A stretch of DNA of 64,000 nucleotides from Paenibacillus sp. P25 (GCA_024704175.1 CP085629.1:1426001-1490000), one strand, 5' to 3'. Counted from the stretch's first letter, positions 31,649 to 41,345 are shown. The notes: generated by a model from the sequence alone, not told the origin. Made by a program: numbers and translations.

Positions 31649-31677
31649 TACCGAACGATATAATATACCGATTGGTA
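31649..31677. promoter_or_regulatory. TetR-type operators in front of the MFS gene
   Basis: TACCGAACGATA (31649-31660) and the perfect dyad TACCGATTGGTA (31666-31677). TATATTAT between and around them can act as the -10 region of the minus-strand MFS promoter. A similar dyad lies at the tetR promoter. Confidence 0.65.
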
Positions 31678-31754
31678 ATTTATGATCTAAAATGAAAGTA
31701 TATCGCTAATTCGGCTGTTGTCAAGAGGATATGAAGATCGAGCTGACAGGAAGA

Positions 31755-31802
31755 TTGACAAAATTCACTCGAAGTCTTACAATCATAACATACTGAATGG
31801 TA
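31755..31802 (+). promoter_or_regulatory. tetR promoter with overlapping operator
   Basis: TTGACA (31755-31760), a 17-base spacer, TACAAT (31778-31783), then TACTGAATGGTA (31791-31802) at about +1 to +12. This dyad matches the one before the MFS gene in 10 of 12 positions, which predicts autoregulation. Confidence 0.75.
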
Positions 31803-31835
31803 AATTTAATGCTACCGAGTTGAAACGAGGGTCGG

Positions 31836-32422
31836 ATGATGGTCAGAAAGCGGGAATTTGATGAGGATCAGGCGCTGGATTCAGCCTTGAAATTATTTTG
31901 GCAGAAGGGCTATGAAGCTACTTCTCTAAGCGACTTGACGTCCGGCATGGGGATTCAGCGTCCGAGCATCTATGCGGCCTTTGGAGATAAGAAGGAATTA
32001 TTCGAGGCCGCACTGCGTAAATATACGAGAACCCATGCTTCCGAGGTGCGGGCAAAGCTGCAGAGCAGTTCATCCGTGAAGGAGGCGTTCCGCCGTTTAT
32101 TTGAAAGCCTGGTCATGCGGAAGCGGAAAGGGAAAGAGCGGGCCTCGGATGCTTCTGCGTCAATACCATGGTAGAGCTGGCGCCGCATGACGAGCGGTTT
32201 GAAATCCTCACAAGGGAGCATCAAATGTATCTTTCGGCCCTCTTCCAGGAATTCATCGAATGGGGCATTAAGTCAGGTGAGCTCTCGGCAGATACGAACG
32301 CCAAAGCCTTGGCTCAGACGCTGGTCGTTTCGCTGATCGGGCTTACCGTCATGTTGAAGTCGCGTCCTGAGCGGTCCTTTATCGATAATGCGATGGAGGT
32401 CACGCTGTCGTTATTAAAATAA
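31836..32422 (+). CDS. TetR-family repressor (one frame break)
   Basis: About 195 residues. N-terminal helix-turn-helix domain (FDEDQALDSALKLFWQKGYE, LSDLTSGMGIQRPSIYAAFG, KKELFEAALRKY). At about 32145 (GGCCTCGGATGC) one base is missing; the frame resumes with GCFCVNTMVELAPHDERFE, the conserved start of the AcrR-like ligand-binding half. Ends SLLK. Divergent from the MFS pump with shared operators, so it likely represses both and responds to a pump substrate. Confidence 0.9.
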
Positions 32423-32467
32423 CGCATCTGCAGGAAAAGATTTTTCCAAATGGCGGAAAATCCAGGG

Positions 32468-32496
32468 TTGACAAGCGGCTCGCAATGCCATAAAAT
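32468..32496 (+). promoter_or_regulatory. promoter of the T-box leuA transcript
   Basis: A perfect TTGACA (32468-32473), 17-base spacer and TAAAAT (32491-32496). Transcription would start near 32503, some 340 bases before leuA. Confidence 0.8.
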
Positions 32497-32529
32497 AACC
32501 AATACATTCATATCCAAATGTGATGATTA

Positions 32530-32763
32530 GAAATAGTAGAAGGGAAATGACTTTTCAGAGAGCCGTTGGTTGGTGCGAAACGGTATAGTCGCTCGCTTCG
32601 AACTCGTCTATGAACTGCTGCCTGACATGTAGGGTAAGCCGGAATTCCACCGTTACAGGGATAGATGGTGATGGCCATCGAAAGAGCTCATTTCTTCAGG
32701 AAATGAATTAGAGTGGTACCGCGGGTTCAACCTCGTCTCTATACGTAGAGACGGGGTTTTTTT
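32530..32763 (+). promoter_or_regulatory. T-box leader, leucine specifier
   Basis: tRNA-sensing leader. Stem I contains AGAGAGCCGTTGGTTGGTGCGAAACGG, the usual distal pattern (shortened here to its ends at 32557-32583). The specifier loop follows as GAACTC, giving CTC (Leu) at 32603-32605. The T-box TGGTACCGCG lies at 32714-32723. The terminator CCTCGTCTCTA / TAGAGACGGGG with seven T ends at 32763. Uncharged tRNA-Leu would favour the antiterminator and leuA expression. No gene lies in this stretch. Confidence 0.93.
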
Positions 32764-32840
32764 GTTGATTAAAGTCCGGGTTTAATCAGCCCCGCTTCAC
32801 ATAGATGCAAAGCTTAAGTTGTTCACTAGGAGGAATTCGG

Positions 32841-34374
32841 ATGAGCCGAAAAATTATTGTATTCGACACCACTTTGCGCGACGGCGAGCAGGTTCCGGGA
32901 GCGAAACTGAACCTGCAGCAAAAACTCGAGATCGCCCAGCGGCTGAAGCGGCTTCATGTAGATATTATCGAAGCGGGTTTTCCCGCATCGTCCGCCGGCG
33001 ATTTTCAGGCGGTGGAGGCTATAGCCCGTACCGTTGGGGACAGCGTGGCGGTCACGGCACTGGCACGCGCCGTCAAGAGCGACATCGACGCCGTATATGA
33101 AAGCGTCAAATTCGCCCAAAACCCGCTCATCCATATTGTGCTGGGCACCTCGAACATCCATGTGGAGAAGAAGTTTAACCGTTCCAAGGAAGCCGTACTG
33201 CAGATGGGCGTCGATGCGGTGAAATATGCGAAGACCCTGCTTGCCTCAGGTTCAATATTCCACGGAGGATGCATCGAGATCGGATTTCGAATATCTGTGG
33301 AAGACGATTGAAGCCGTTGTCCGAGCCGGGGCGACCATGATCAATGTGCCGGATACGGTGGGCTATGCGGTTCCGGAGGAGTTCGGAGACCTCATCCGCC
33401 GGATCAACGAGCGGCTCAAAAACTTGAACGAGAACGTGATTCTCAGCGTCCACTGCCATAATGACCTTGGACTCGCAACAGCAAACACGCTGAGCGCAGT
33501 GAGGAACGGAGCCGATAAAGTCGAGTGTACCATTAACGGACTTGGCGAACGGGCGGGGAATGCCTCCCTTGAGGAAGTAGTCATGGCCCTCAAAGTAAGG
33601 GAGAACTTCTTTGACTGCCACACCGGGATCCACACCAAGGAGCTTCATAGAACCTCCAGGCTGGTGAGCCACTTGACGGGACTGGACGTTCAGGTGAACA
33701 AAGCGATTACCGGCGAGAACGCCTTCGCCCATTCCTCGGGCATTCATCAGGACGGACTGCTCAAGGATAAGCAGGTTTATGAAATCATGTCGCCCGAGGA
33801 GGTCGGAGCGGAGAGCATGGAGCTCATTCTGACCGCCCGTTCCGGCCGGCATGCCTTCAAGAACGCCGTGGAACGGATGGGCTTCGAGACCGGTGATGCG
33901 GAGGATTTTGAACAGCTCTTCGGGAAGTTCCTCACGCTCGCCGACGCGAAGAAAGAAGTTTATGACCACGACGTCTTTTACCTGGTGACCCAGCATCGCA
34001 CGGTGGAGGCGATTGGCAAGCATCTGTACGAGCTGGAATCGTTTCAAGTCGTGACCAATGATTTGTATCCGACGGCTACCGTCAAGTTGAAAAAAGGGGT
34101 TGAGACGGTAAAAGGCAGCAGTGTCGGAGACGGGCCGATCGACGCCTTGTACAGCGCCATCAAGTCGCTGGTGGGCCTCGATGTTCAGCTCAAGGATTAT
34201 AAAATCAACAGCCTGTCCAGGGGCAAAGAGGCCATCGGCCGGGTCAATATCCGGATCGAGTATGAAGGCAGAACGTACTCCGGCCGCGCGATGGATACGG
34301 ACATCATTAAAGCGAGCGCCAACGCTTTCCTCAACGGGATTAATGCCGTCCTGCTCGATGCCGTGAAAGAATAA
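32841..34374 (+). CDS. leuA: 2-isopropylmalate synthase LeuA (one frame break)
   Basis: First step of leucine synthesis: acetyl-CoA plus 2-oxoisovalerate. N-terminal TIM barrel with [16 protein letters not shown] and the metal motif [12 protein letters not shown]. The [10 protein letters not shown] and [10 protein letters not shown] segments are conserved, and a C-terminal LeuA regulatory domain is present ([18 protein letters not shown]). The break at about 33243 (CTGCTTGCCTCAGG, base extra) restores [26 protein letters not shown] lies seven bases before ATG 32841. The Leu T-box supports LeuA over homocitrate or citramalate synthase. No other leu or ilv genes are adjacent. Confidence 0.92.
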
Positions 34375-34463
34375 AAATTCCTTTACAGGAACATTTTTCA
34401 TATGATATATGTAAAGCGTGGATCGCCGGTTCGCAAGTGAAGGAGTCCGCTGTCCGCTGATTT

Positions 34464-34498
34464 GATGATGTCTTCCGCAGATATCATCTCTTTTTTTT
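34464..34498 (+). terminator. terminator after leuA
   Basis: GATGATGTCT (34464-34473) pairs with AGATATCATC (34479-34488), with one G-T pair, followed by TCTTTTTTTT. Confidence 0.85.
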
Positions 34499-34598
34499 GC
34501 TCCGCCAGGGGCAAAGTTTCGGGAACAAAGCCACATCATACAAAGGGAGGAAGCGGCTTTAAGAGGCTAGATCAACCGTCCAGGCCGCATAGGAAACG

Positions 34599-35414
34599 AT
34601 GATTTTTCAGGTTCATATCCCTAATCAACCTTTGTCCTTGTTCGTTGATTATATGTGGTATTCGGACGGCTGCAACCCGCCGGGCGCGAGGGAGCTTAAT
34701 TTGCCGGAAGGCTCGGTCGATCTCCTGATCGATCTGGAGGAAAATCATGTCCGCATGCAGGACCGGAGCAGCCTCAGCGTGAAGCTTGGCGCCTCCGTTG
34801 TTTGCGGTCCGCAATCGGATTATTTCCTGATGGATTCCGAAGGCCGGCGGGTCCGCATGGGAGTTCACTTTAGGCCCGGAGGCGTCGCCGCCTTCCTGGG
34901 CGTCCCGGTCTGGGAGGCCTACAACTCGCATGTTGGGCTGGACGATCTGTGGGGAGCGGGGGCGGACGCGCTTCGTGATGAGCCGCTGTATGCCTCCACC
35001 GTACAGAAGCGTTTCTCGATTCTGGAGAGACATCTGTCGGCCCGCTGCGACGGGTCCCGCTCGTCGAATCCGGCGATAGCCTATGCCCTGAAACAGTATA
35101 TGAACCCGCCTTCCATCCAATCGGTCGGCGATACGACCCGGGAGTTGAACCTCAGCCCGAAGCGTTTTATAGAGCTGTTCCGAGAAGAGGTAGGCATGAC
35201 GCCGAAGCGGTTTTGCCGCCTGATACGCTTTCAATTGGCGCTGCGGATGATCAGACAATGCCGGGAGCCGGATTGGGCCGATATTGCGCTGTCCTGCGGC
35301 TATTACGATCAAGCTCATTTTAATAAAGAATTTCAAGCTTTGTCCGGGCTGACCCCGACGGAATACCGGGAGAAAAGGGGCGTCCACCCCAGCCATGTGA
35401 TGCTCTTCCGGTAG
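34599..35414 (+). CDS. AraC-family regulator with DUF6597-like N-terminus
   Basis: 271 residues, intact. The N-terminal part (PLSLFVDYMWYSDGCNPPG, VDLLIDLEE, VHFRPGGVAAFLGVPVWE) matches the sensor half of this AraC subgroup. The C-terminal AraC domain reads LNLSPKRFIELFREEVGMTP and DWADIALSCGYYDQAHFNKE, ending LTPTEYRE. It likely regulates the NmrA-like/DUF1772 pair that follows 80 bases downstream, as often seen for small stress operons. Confidence 0.9.
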   Translation: MIFQVHIPNQPLSLFVDYMWYSDGCNPPGARELNLPEGSVDLLIDLEENHVRMQDRSSLSVKLGASVVCGPQSDYFLMDSEGRRVRMGVHFRPGGVAAFLGVPVWEAYNSHVGLDDLWGAGADALRDEPLYASTVQKRFSILERHLSARCDGSRSSNPAIAYALKQYMNPPSIQSVGDTTRELNLSPKRFIELFREEVGMTPKRFCRLIRFQLALRMIRQCREPDWADIALSCGYYDQAHFNKEFQALSGLTPTEYREKRGVHPSHVMLFR

Positions 35415-35494
35415 GTTCGGAAAAAAATTTACAATACGCCTCCCTGCGGAGAACGCTACAATACGTTCAGATACTCGTAAGGGAGGAACATGGA

Positions 35495-36346
35495 ATGGAC
35501 TTGATCAAGGAAAGCAGCGGAAGGCGACCTATCGTGATTGTAGGCGGGACGGGAAAAACGGGGCGGCGTCTGGCGCAGAGGCTCGCGGGGCGCGGATTGG
35601 CGGTACGAATCGGTTCCCGCAGCGGCAATCCGCCCTTTGATTGGGAGAACCGGGCTACCTGGGCGCCGCTGCTTCAGAACGCGGGGGCGGTATACGTTAC
35701 GTATGCCCCCGACCTCGCTGTACCGGGGGCGCCGGAAGCGATCGGCGCGTTCTCCCGTCTGGCTGTGGAGCAAGGGGTGCGGCGGGTGGTGCTGCTGTCC
35801 GGCCGTGGGGAGGAAGGAGCCCTGCTCAGCGAGCAGGCTCTGCGCGATTCGGGGGCCGATTGGACGATCCTCCGGGCGAGCTGGTTCTGCCAAAATTTTA
35901 GCGAAAGCTTCCTGCTGGACCAGGTGCTGAGCGGTACGGTCGCTCTGCCGGTGACGGATGTAACGGAGCCGTTTATCGATGCGGAGGACATCGCCGATGC
36001 GGCGGCCGAGGTTCTAAGCGGAAGCGGCCATATCGGGCACGTCTATGAGTTGACCGGACCGCGGGCGCTGACTTTCGCCGAGGCGACCGAAGCGATCGCC
36101 CGGGCGAGCGGCAGGGATATTCGCTATCTCTCGCTTTCTTCAGCACAGTTTGCTTCGGCCCTGAGTCAGCAAGGATTGCCTGCCGAAGTGTTGGCGCTAA
36201 TGACCGAGCTGTTCACGGTCGTCCTGGACGGCCGCAACTCGGGTATCACGGACGGCGTTCAGCGGGTATTGGGACGGAAGCCGCGCGATTTCTCCGAATA
36301 TGCGAAAATCACAGCGGCCGCCGGTGTCTGGGAGGGTGACGAATGA
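35495..36346 (+). CDS. NmrA-like NAD(P)-binding protein
   Basis: 283 residues, intact. N-terminal Rossmann motif VIVGGTGKTGRRLAQRL and, further on, VRRVVLLSGRGEEG, ILRASWFCQNFSE and IDAEDIADAAAEVL, which mark atypical SDR proteins of the NmrA/HSCARG/YtfG group. Catalytic Tyr-x3-Lys is not evident, so it may be a redox sensor or quinone reductase rather than a classical dehydrogenase. Its stop overlaps the next start (ATGA at 36343). Confidence 0.88.
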   Translation: MDLIKESSGRRPIVIVGGTGKTGRRLAQRLAGRGLAVRIGSRSGNPPFDWENRATWAPLLQNAGAVYVTYAPDLAVPGAPEAIGAFSRLAVEQGVRRVVLLSGRGEEGALLSEQALRDSGADWTILRASWFCQNFSESFLLDQVLSGTVALPVTDVTEPFIDAEDIADAAAEVLSGSGHIGHVYELTGPRALTFAEATEAIARASGRDIRYLSLSSAQFASALSQQGLPAEVLALMTELFTVVLDGRNSGITDGVQRVLGRKPRDFSEYAKITAAAGVWEGDE

Positions 36347-36830
36347 CAGACCGCATTCTTTTTCTTTTCACCCTGGCTTCGGCACTCGGTTCAGGCTTAA
36401 CCGCAGGTTTGTTCTTTGCTTTCTCGGCATTTGTCATGAACGCACTTTCGCGAATTCCGCCGGAACAGGGCATAGCCGCCATGCAGTCCATTAATATCGC
36501 GGTGCTGAATCCCTGGTTTGGCGTCGTATTTTTCGGAACGACTCTGACGAGTGCCGTCCTCTGCTTTGTCTCCTTCTTCCGATGGGGGAAGCCGGTGCGT
36601 TGTATCAATTAACCGGCAGTTTGCTGCTGATCGCCGGTTCTTTTCTTGTTACGGTTATGTTGAGCGTTCCGCTGAATGACAGGCTTGCTTCGGTGGAGCC
36701 GGGCAGTCTCGATGGCGCCCGCTTATGGGCTCAGTATGTCGTCCGTTGGACCGCTTGGAACCACGTTCGGACGATTTCGGCACTCGCCGCTTTGCTATCG
36801 TTCATCTTGGCGCTGAGACAAATCAGGTGA
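36343..36830 (+). CDS. DUF1772 membrane protein (one frame break)
   Basis: About 162 residues, four membrane helices: LASALGSGLTAGLFFAFSAF with the MNAL segment typical of DUF1772, then VVFFGTTLTSAVLCFVSFF, LTGSLLLIAGSFLVTVML-VPLN, and the conserved WTAWNHVRTISALAALL. The family is related to fungal anthrone oxygenases. The break at about 36593 (TGGGGGAAG, one G missing) restores RWGEAGALYQLTG. Translationally coupled to the NmrA-like gene by ATGA. Confidence 0.85.
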
Positions 36831-36865
36831 ATCTGCCGTCCGGGCGGAGGATCGGAAGAGGAAGG

Positions 36866-37519
36866 TTAAAGCCATACCTTTCCGCTGCGCTCAGTGTCGA
36901 GGCGGTAATCGGAATACCGGCGCTCGAACAATTCCCGGCCCAGCTGCTCCGGCGCCGGGATGGACGAGTTCGGATCCTTTGCCACTTCGCCCCGGCTGTT
37001 GCCGATCCCTCGCACCACCCCGACAAACTCGGAATGGGTATAACGGGAAAATTCCTGAATTTGATGGATGATGCCGAGCGCCGCTCCGGGATACGTCTCC
37101 TCGGAAGCAAGTGCAAGGCCAATGCGCTTCCGTGACATGCCTTCCATCACTTGGGCCGCACCGGGGTAGGAGCTCGCGTAATAACAGAAAGTGCGGTCGA
37201 AGAACGATTTGGTCTGTGCCGATAAACCGTACCAGTACACCGGCGAACAGAACACTACGCCGTTAGCCGGCAGAAAGTCGTCAAAGAACAACGTGCGGAA
37301 ACGATCCTCAATGGCGCATTCTCCGTCGGGCAGCCGGCAGGTACGGCAGTCCCGAAGGAAACTGGAAATATAATCGTCAATGAAGCGTATTTTCACCACC
37401 GTACCCGCCTTTTCCGCTCCGCGCCGCACCGCCTGGGCCAAAGCGGCGGAATTGCCTTCTCGCCGGGGGCTTCCTGTCAGAACAAGCAGAGTTTTGGTCA
37501 TTTGGTTTGCCATGATCAT
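36866..37519 (-). CDS. NAD(P)H-dependent flavin oxidoreductase (flavodoxin fold)
   Basis: 217 residues, intact. Begins with the flavin-binding loop LLVLTGSPRREGNSAALAQA, then the CRTCRLPDGECAIEDRF segment and the substrate-site motif FCSPVYWYGLSAQTKSFFDR typical of NADPH-dependent FMN reductase/flavodoxin-like proteins. Convergent with DUF1772, with only 35 bases between. Probably an iron-sulfur-less FMN enzyme; its substrate is unknown. Confidence 0.9.
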   Translation of the reverse strand: MIMANQMTKTLLVLTGSPRREGNSAALAQAVRRGAEKAGTVVKIRFIDDYISSFLRDCRTCRLPDGECAIEDRFRTLFFDDFLPANGVVFCSPVYWYGLSAQTKSFFDRTFCYYASSYPGAAQVMEGMSRKRIGLALASEETYPGAALGIIHQIQEFSRYTHSEFVGVVRGIGNSRGEVAKDPNSSIPAPEQLGRELFERRYSDYRLDTERSGKVWL

Positions 37520-37710
37520 CCCATTCGCCGCCTTCTTCAGAGTGTCGGAGCTCCATTAAGTTCCGCAGCGACATTATACTCCGGCATGGGAAGGCACGTA
37601 CAATGATTCGATTTGATGAGGGCATCACTCATTTTGATATGTAGCTGTGGAACAAGCTTAAATATGGAAGAGTGCCTGTCATAGACCAGGCACTCCGGGC
37701 AAGCTATTCA

Positions 37711-37869
37711 TTACCAGCATTTTTTGTGCATCTTGTGCAATCTCTTGTGATGACGCTTGTGTTTCTTAACTACCAGCACTTTTTCAGCTTTAAGAACGAC
37801 GATGACATTCTTTTTCACTTTCTTAAATTTCTTCTTCTTATGGTGGCAGAAGCAGCTTTCTTTCAGCAT
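37711..37869 (-). CDS. very small Lys/His-rich protein, spore-coat-like
   Basis: 52 residues: MLKESCFCHHKKKKFKKVKK, then NVIVVLKAEKVLVVKKH and a His/Lys tail KRHHKRLHKMHKKCW. AGGAGGTG lies six bases before the ATG. Cys pairs near both ends and strong basicity recall small spore-coat or DNA-binding proteins. On the minus strand upstream, CATATAATA matches the sigma-K -10 pattern CATANNNTA, with AC 15 bases ahead. The gene is flanked by a hairpin (GAGTGCCTG / CAGGCACTC, 37670-37695) downstream of its stop. Too short for ordinary ORF filters; function is not known. Confidence 0.65.
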   Translation of the reverse strand: MLKESCFCHHKKKKFKKVKKNVIVVLKAEKVLVVKKHKRHHKRLHKMHKKCW

Positions 37870-38090
37870 GAGGGCTCACCTCCTCTTAAGAAGATAGAAT
37901 ATTATATGTGGACACAACGAAAAGTAATGGACGGCTACCTTGGGGAAAGAGTTTGAATTCTTTGCGGTCAGAGGGGGTATTTATCCTGTTTTGGAAAGGC
38001 TGAAACAAATGGCCGGGTTGGATCGTCCATGAAGTGAACCGAATTCAATGCGGGAATGGCGGCTCAGCCGATACATGAGGAGGATGAACG

Positions 38091-38869
38091 ATGATCGCCA
38101 GAAAATGTACAGCCGCTTATTTCACTTCGTGGACAATGGTCATCTGGCTTTCCTTTCCTTTTATGGCCGGGGCGGGGGCTTCGTGGCATGCGGCAAGAGA
38201 CTATATGTCCTGGGCTTCGATGATCGCGCTGTATGCGCTGCCCGGCGCCTTCCTCTACGGCATCCTCGTGTCATCGCTTATCGATTGGGCAATTGGGAAG
38301 CTGAGACGGTCCGGTCCCGGCGAATGGGTGCTTTCCGGCTTGCTTCACGTCTTTATGGGCTTTTTGTTCGGATGGATCGTTCAATCCTCCCTGTTCAGCA
38401 TGATGGGCGGGACGGCGGCGGTATTATTCTTCGTTTACGACAGGCTGGCTCGGGTCTTCTTACCGCGCCTCCGTCAGAAGGTTCGGCTGATCTTGCTGGC
38501 TTCGCCGGTTCTTGTATTCGTACTCATCATCGGAGCTTTGTACTTGACTTCGCCGCACAAACCGCCGTTTACGGCTGAGGATGCCGTCCGGTTCGCGACA
38601 TCAGGCACCGGATCGGCGATGGACGATTTCCCCAAGCTAGCGGGGATCACGAAGCTGCAGGTGGAAGGGTATGATGTGGAGAGGGAAACGAGAGTGGACA
38701 CCGTCGCCAAGGAGAAGTATCTCGTTTATTTCATTGAGCGCTGGCGAAAAGGGGAGAACAGCGGGGAGCACCGGATGATCTACGAGGTGACCCGCGGTTC
38801 GATGGGAGCGAAAGGAGGAGGGGAGAGACGCCTCCCTATCGCCGCCCAAGCGGCGCTTACCGGCCGTGA
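38091..38869 (+). CDS. membrane protein of unknown function, C-terminus uncertain
   Basis: GAGGAGGATG precedes ATG 38091. Residues 8-30, 38-65, 80-110 and 140-160 form about five hydrophobic segments (YFTSWTMVIWLSFPFMAG; VLVFVLIIGALYL), followed by a soluble tail (AEDAVRFATSGTGSAMDDF, KLQVEGYDVERETRVDTVAK, FIERWRKGENSGEHRMIYEV). The given frame runs on far into the opposite-strand MocR gene, which is not credible. A missing base in AGGAGGGG near 38820 gives GGGETPPYRRPSGAYRP and a stop at 38869. About 259 residues. Family not recognised. Confidence 0.65.
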
Positions 38870-38876
38870 CATGAAG

Positions 38877-40267
38877 CTAGAACGGCTTGGACAAACCATC
38901 ATGGAGCAGGGCAATGCCTTTGCGGATGTCGTCCGGCTCCAGATGGCCGTAGCCCAGCAGCGCCTTGTTCACATGCTCGCCCTTCCGGATGCAGTGGTGT
39001 TCCACCGGGGTTACCCGGATTCCCTTTTGCATGATTTGATTCATAAGTGCATGGTCAAAAATCATTCCCGGAAATTCGACGGCCAGATGCAGCCCTGCGG
39101 CGTCCCCCCCAAGGGCGCCAAGTATCCCCGAAGTACGCTTCCAGCGCGGAGAGCAGAACCTGCCTGCGTTCCCCGTACAGCTTCCGCATCTTCCCGATAT
39201 GTCTGTCAAATTTCCGGCTATGCAGAAATTCAGCCAACGCCGCCTGGTCGAAAGGCGGATTCTGCACATCGGTATGGGTACGCAGATTGCGCCAGCGGCT
39301 CTGAAGCTTGCGGGGAAGAACCGCATAGCCGATCCGAAGCGCCGGGAACAGGACCTTGCTGAAGGTCCCGACATAAATCACCCGCCCCGGGTCCATCGTA
39401 TAGAGCGGGGCCACCGGATCACCGTAATAACGGAACTCGCTGTCATAATCGTCTTCCACAATGTAGATATCGTGGTCCCGGGCAAAACGGATTAATGCGG
39501 CACGCCGGCCTGCCGGCAAAATGCCGCCGAGCGGAAATTGATGGGACGGCGTAACATAAACCGCACAGGCGCGCCGCCCGTCCAGGTATTCCGTCTGCAG
39601 CCCTTGAGTATCTACGGGAACGCGGGCCACCGGATAGCCTTTGTTGAGAAATACCTGCAGCATGCCGATATTGCAGGGATCTTCCACCAGAATTTCATGA
39701 TCCTCGCGGTACAGCAAATCGGCTATCAAATGAAGCGCATGGGTGGCTCCCGCCGTAATGAAGATATCCCGGGCATCTACGGTCAGCCCCTTGCTTCGAA
39801 GCGACCATGCGGCGATTTCCTCGCGCAATCTCGGCAGTCCTTGCGGTCCGGTATAACCGAACTGATCGGAAGTCAGCTCTTGGAATGTCTTCAGCAGGAT
39901 CTGCTGCCAGAGATAACGCGGGAAGCGCCGCAAATCGGGCTGGCCTGTCCGGAAATCGGCCGATAGGGATGGCGCAGCCGGTGCCCCGCTTAAGGGTAAG
40001 CCTTCCGGCTTCGTCTGGAGGTTCAGCCCTTCGGCCACCCGTGTGGGCGCTCCCCGGCGGCTCAGAACGTATCCTTCGACAATCAGCATGTCGTAAGCTT
40101 CGTTGATGGTATTGCGGGATACCTTCAGCTCTTTTGCGAGCTCCCGCGTAGAAGGCAGTGCTTCGCCGGCTTTCAGCTCCCCGTTCAAAATCCGCTCCCC
40201 GCGGCGCTTGATAAATTTGGCGCTTCATCGGGATTTCACTTTCCCTTTGCAGTGCAATTCCCCACAT
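38877..40267 (-). CDS. MocR-type GntR regulator with aminotransferase-like domain (two frame breaks)
   Basis: GntR winged-helix N-terminus (KAGEALPSTRELAKELKVSR) fused to a fold-type I aminotransferase domain: TGPQGLPRLREEIAAW, FITAGATHALHLIADLLY, VYVTPSHQFPLGG, VEDDYDSEFRYYGDP, and the PLP Lys in YVGTFSKVLFPALRIGY. The ATG at 40267 has TTGGAGGA just upstream; the first break at about 40215 (CAAGCGCCGCGG, one base missing) joins it to ERILNGELKAGEALP. The second at about 39095 joins DTWRPWG to GDAAGLHLAVEFPGM. About 463 residues. Divergent from the EamA exporter, which it likely controls. Confidence 0.9.
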
Positions 40268-40302
40268 AGGTCCTCCAACTGGTCTGTATGGATTCAGGCT
40301 GA

Positions 40303-40332
40303 ACTGGTTCTTTCACCATACCGGTTTCTTTC
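40303..40332. promoter_or_regulatory. direct repeats in the MocR/EamA intergenic region
   Basis: ACTGGTTCTTTC (40303-40314) and ACCGGTTTCTTTC (40320-40332), with a further AACTGGT near 40277. MocR-type regulators commonly bind direct repeats between themselves and a divergent target. Inference. Confidence 0.5.
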
Positions 40333-40394
40333 TTATGATTATAGCATCCTTTTCTGCCAAAAAAATCTAAAGATGGATCGGGGGATGTTCTGGA

Positions 40395-41335
40395 TTGGAA
40401 CGCTTGAAGGGAATGCTTTATTTGCTTTGCGCTTTTTCGCTTGCCGGCACTTCCGTAATAGCCGTACGGTTTGTTAACGGAGGAATGGGGACTTTTACCA
40501 TAACGGCGGTCAGCTTGATGATTGCCCTGCTTTGCCTGCTGCCTTTCTGCTGGAAAGCGCTGGCGGAGACGGTGCGCTTATCGACGCTAAAGGACTGGAT
40601 GCTCCTCGCGTTTCAGGCGCTCTTCGGAATTGTGCTGTTCCGGATGTTTCTGCTTTACGGGCTTGTCCATACGAGTGCCGGAGAGGCCGGGATCATCACC
40701 GGCGCTACGCCGGCCGTCACTGTCTTGCTTGCCAAGCTTCTGTTAGGTGAAACCGTCGACGGGGCCAAGCTCGCCGGAATTCTCAGTACGATCGCAGGAA
40801 TTGTGCTCATTCAGGGCCTGATAGCGGAAGGGAGCCCGTTCTCCATGAACCATCTGGGGGGCAATGCACTGGTTCTCTGTGCCGCGGCATGCGAGTCGCT
40901 TTTTAATGTCATTTCTCGTACCGCCGCCGTGCGATCTGCATCCTCCCGCCGGGCAACGATGCAGCCAATGGTGCAAACGACGCTTGTGACCGCCATCGCA
41001 GGGGGCTTTGCACATTCCCGGCGCTCCGTGAGCATCCGCTGGCCTCGCTCTCCGCCTTGGGATGGGAAGGGTGGCTCGCGCTGGTATGGTACGGGCCGGT
41101 CGTCACGGCACTGGCCTTTGTTTGCTGGTATGCCGGCATCAAACGGAACCCCGTGTCGACGGCGGCGGCATTCTCCGGGATGATGCCTTTCACCGCACTG
41201 CTGCTTTCCGTACTGATCCTTAGGGAGCATGCCGGGTGGCAGCAGTGGTCCGGCGGCATGCTCGTCATTCTGGGGATGATCCTGATCGGGACGGGTCCTT
41301 CCCGGGCGGCCAAGAGGGCCGTTCGTAGTGCATGA
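40395..41335 (+). CDS. EamA/DMT-family transporter (one frame break)
   Basis: About 313 residues with ten hydrophobic segments in two EamA repeats: LYLLCAFSLAGTSVIAVRFV, EAGIITGATPAVTVLLAKLL, GILSTIAGIVLIQGL, and in the second half ALAFVCWYAGIKRNPVSTAA and GGMLVILGMILIGTG. TTG 40395 begins MERLKGMLYLL, with GGGGG about a dozen bases upstream. The break at about 41013 (base missing) restores FPALREHPLASLSALGWEG. Divergent from the MocR gene; probably a metabolite or amino-acid exporter. One end overlaps nothing; the kinase gene converges after 10 bases. Confidence 0.88.
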
Positions 41336-41345
41336 AAGAATGATG

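Noticed and set aside
37672..37956. Plus-strand 94-codon frame over the small Lys/His protein
   Set aside because: Poor ribosome site and Phe/Leu-rich shadow composition; the minus strand has AGGAGGTG and a coherent basic protein.
38048..38578. Frame overlapping the membrane protein at 38.1 kb
   Set aside because: Arg-rich out-of-frame shadow; the neighbouring frame has a good ribosome site and membrane helices.
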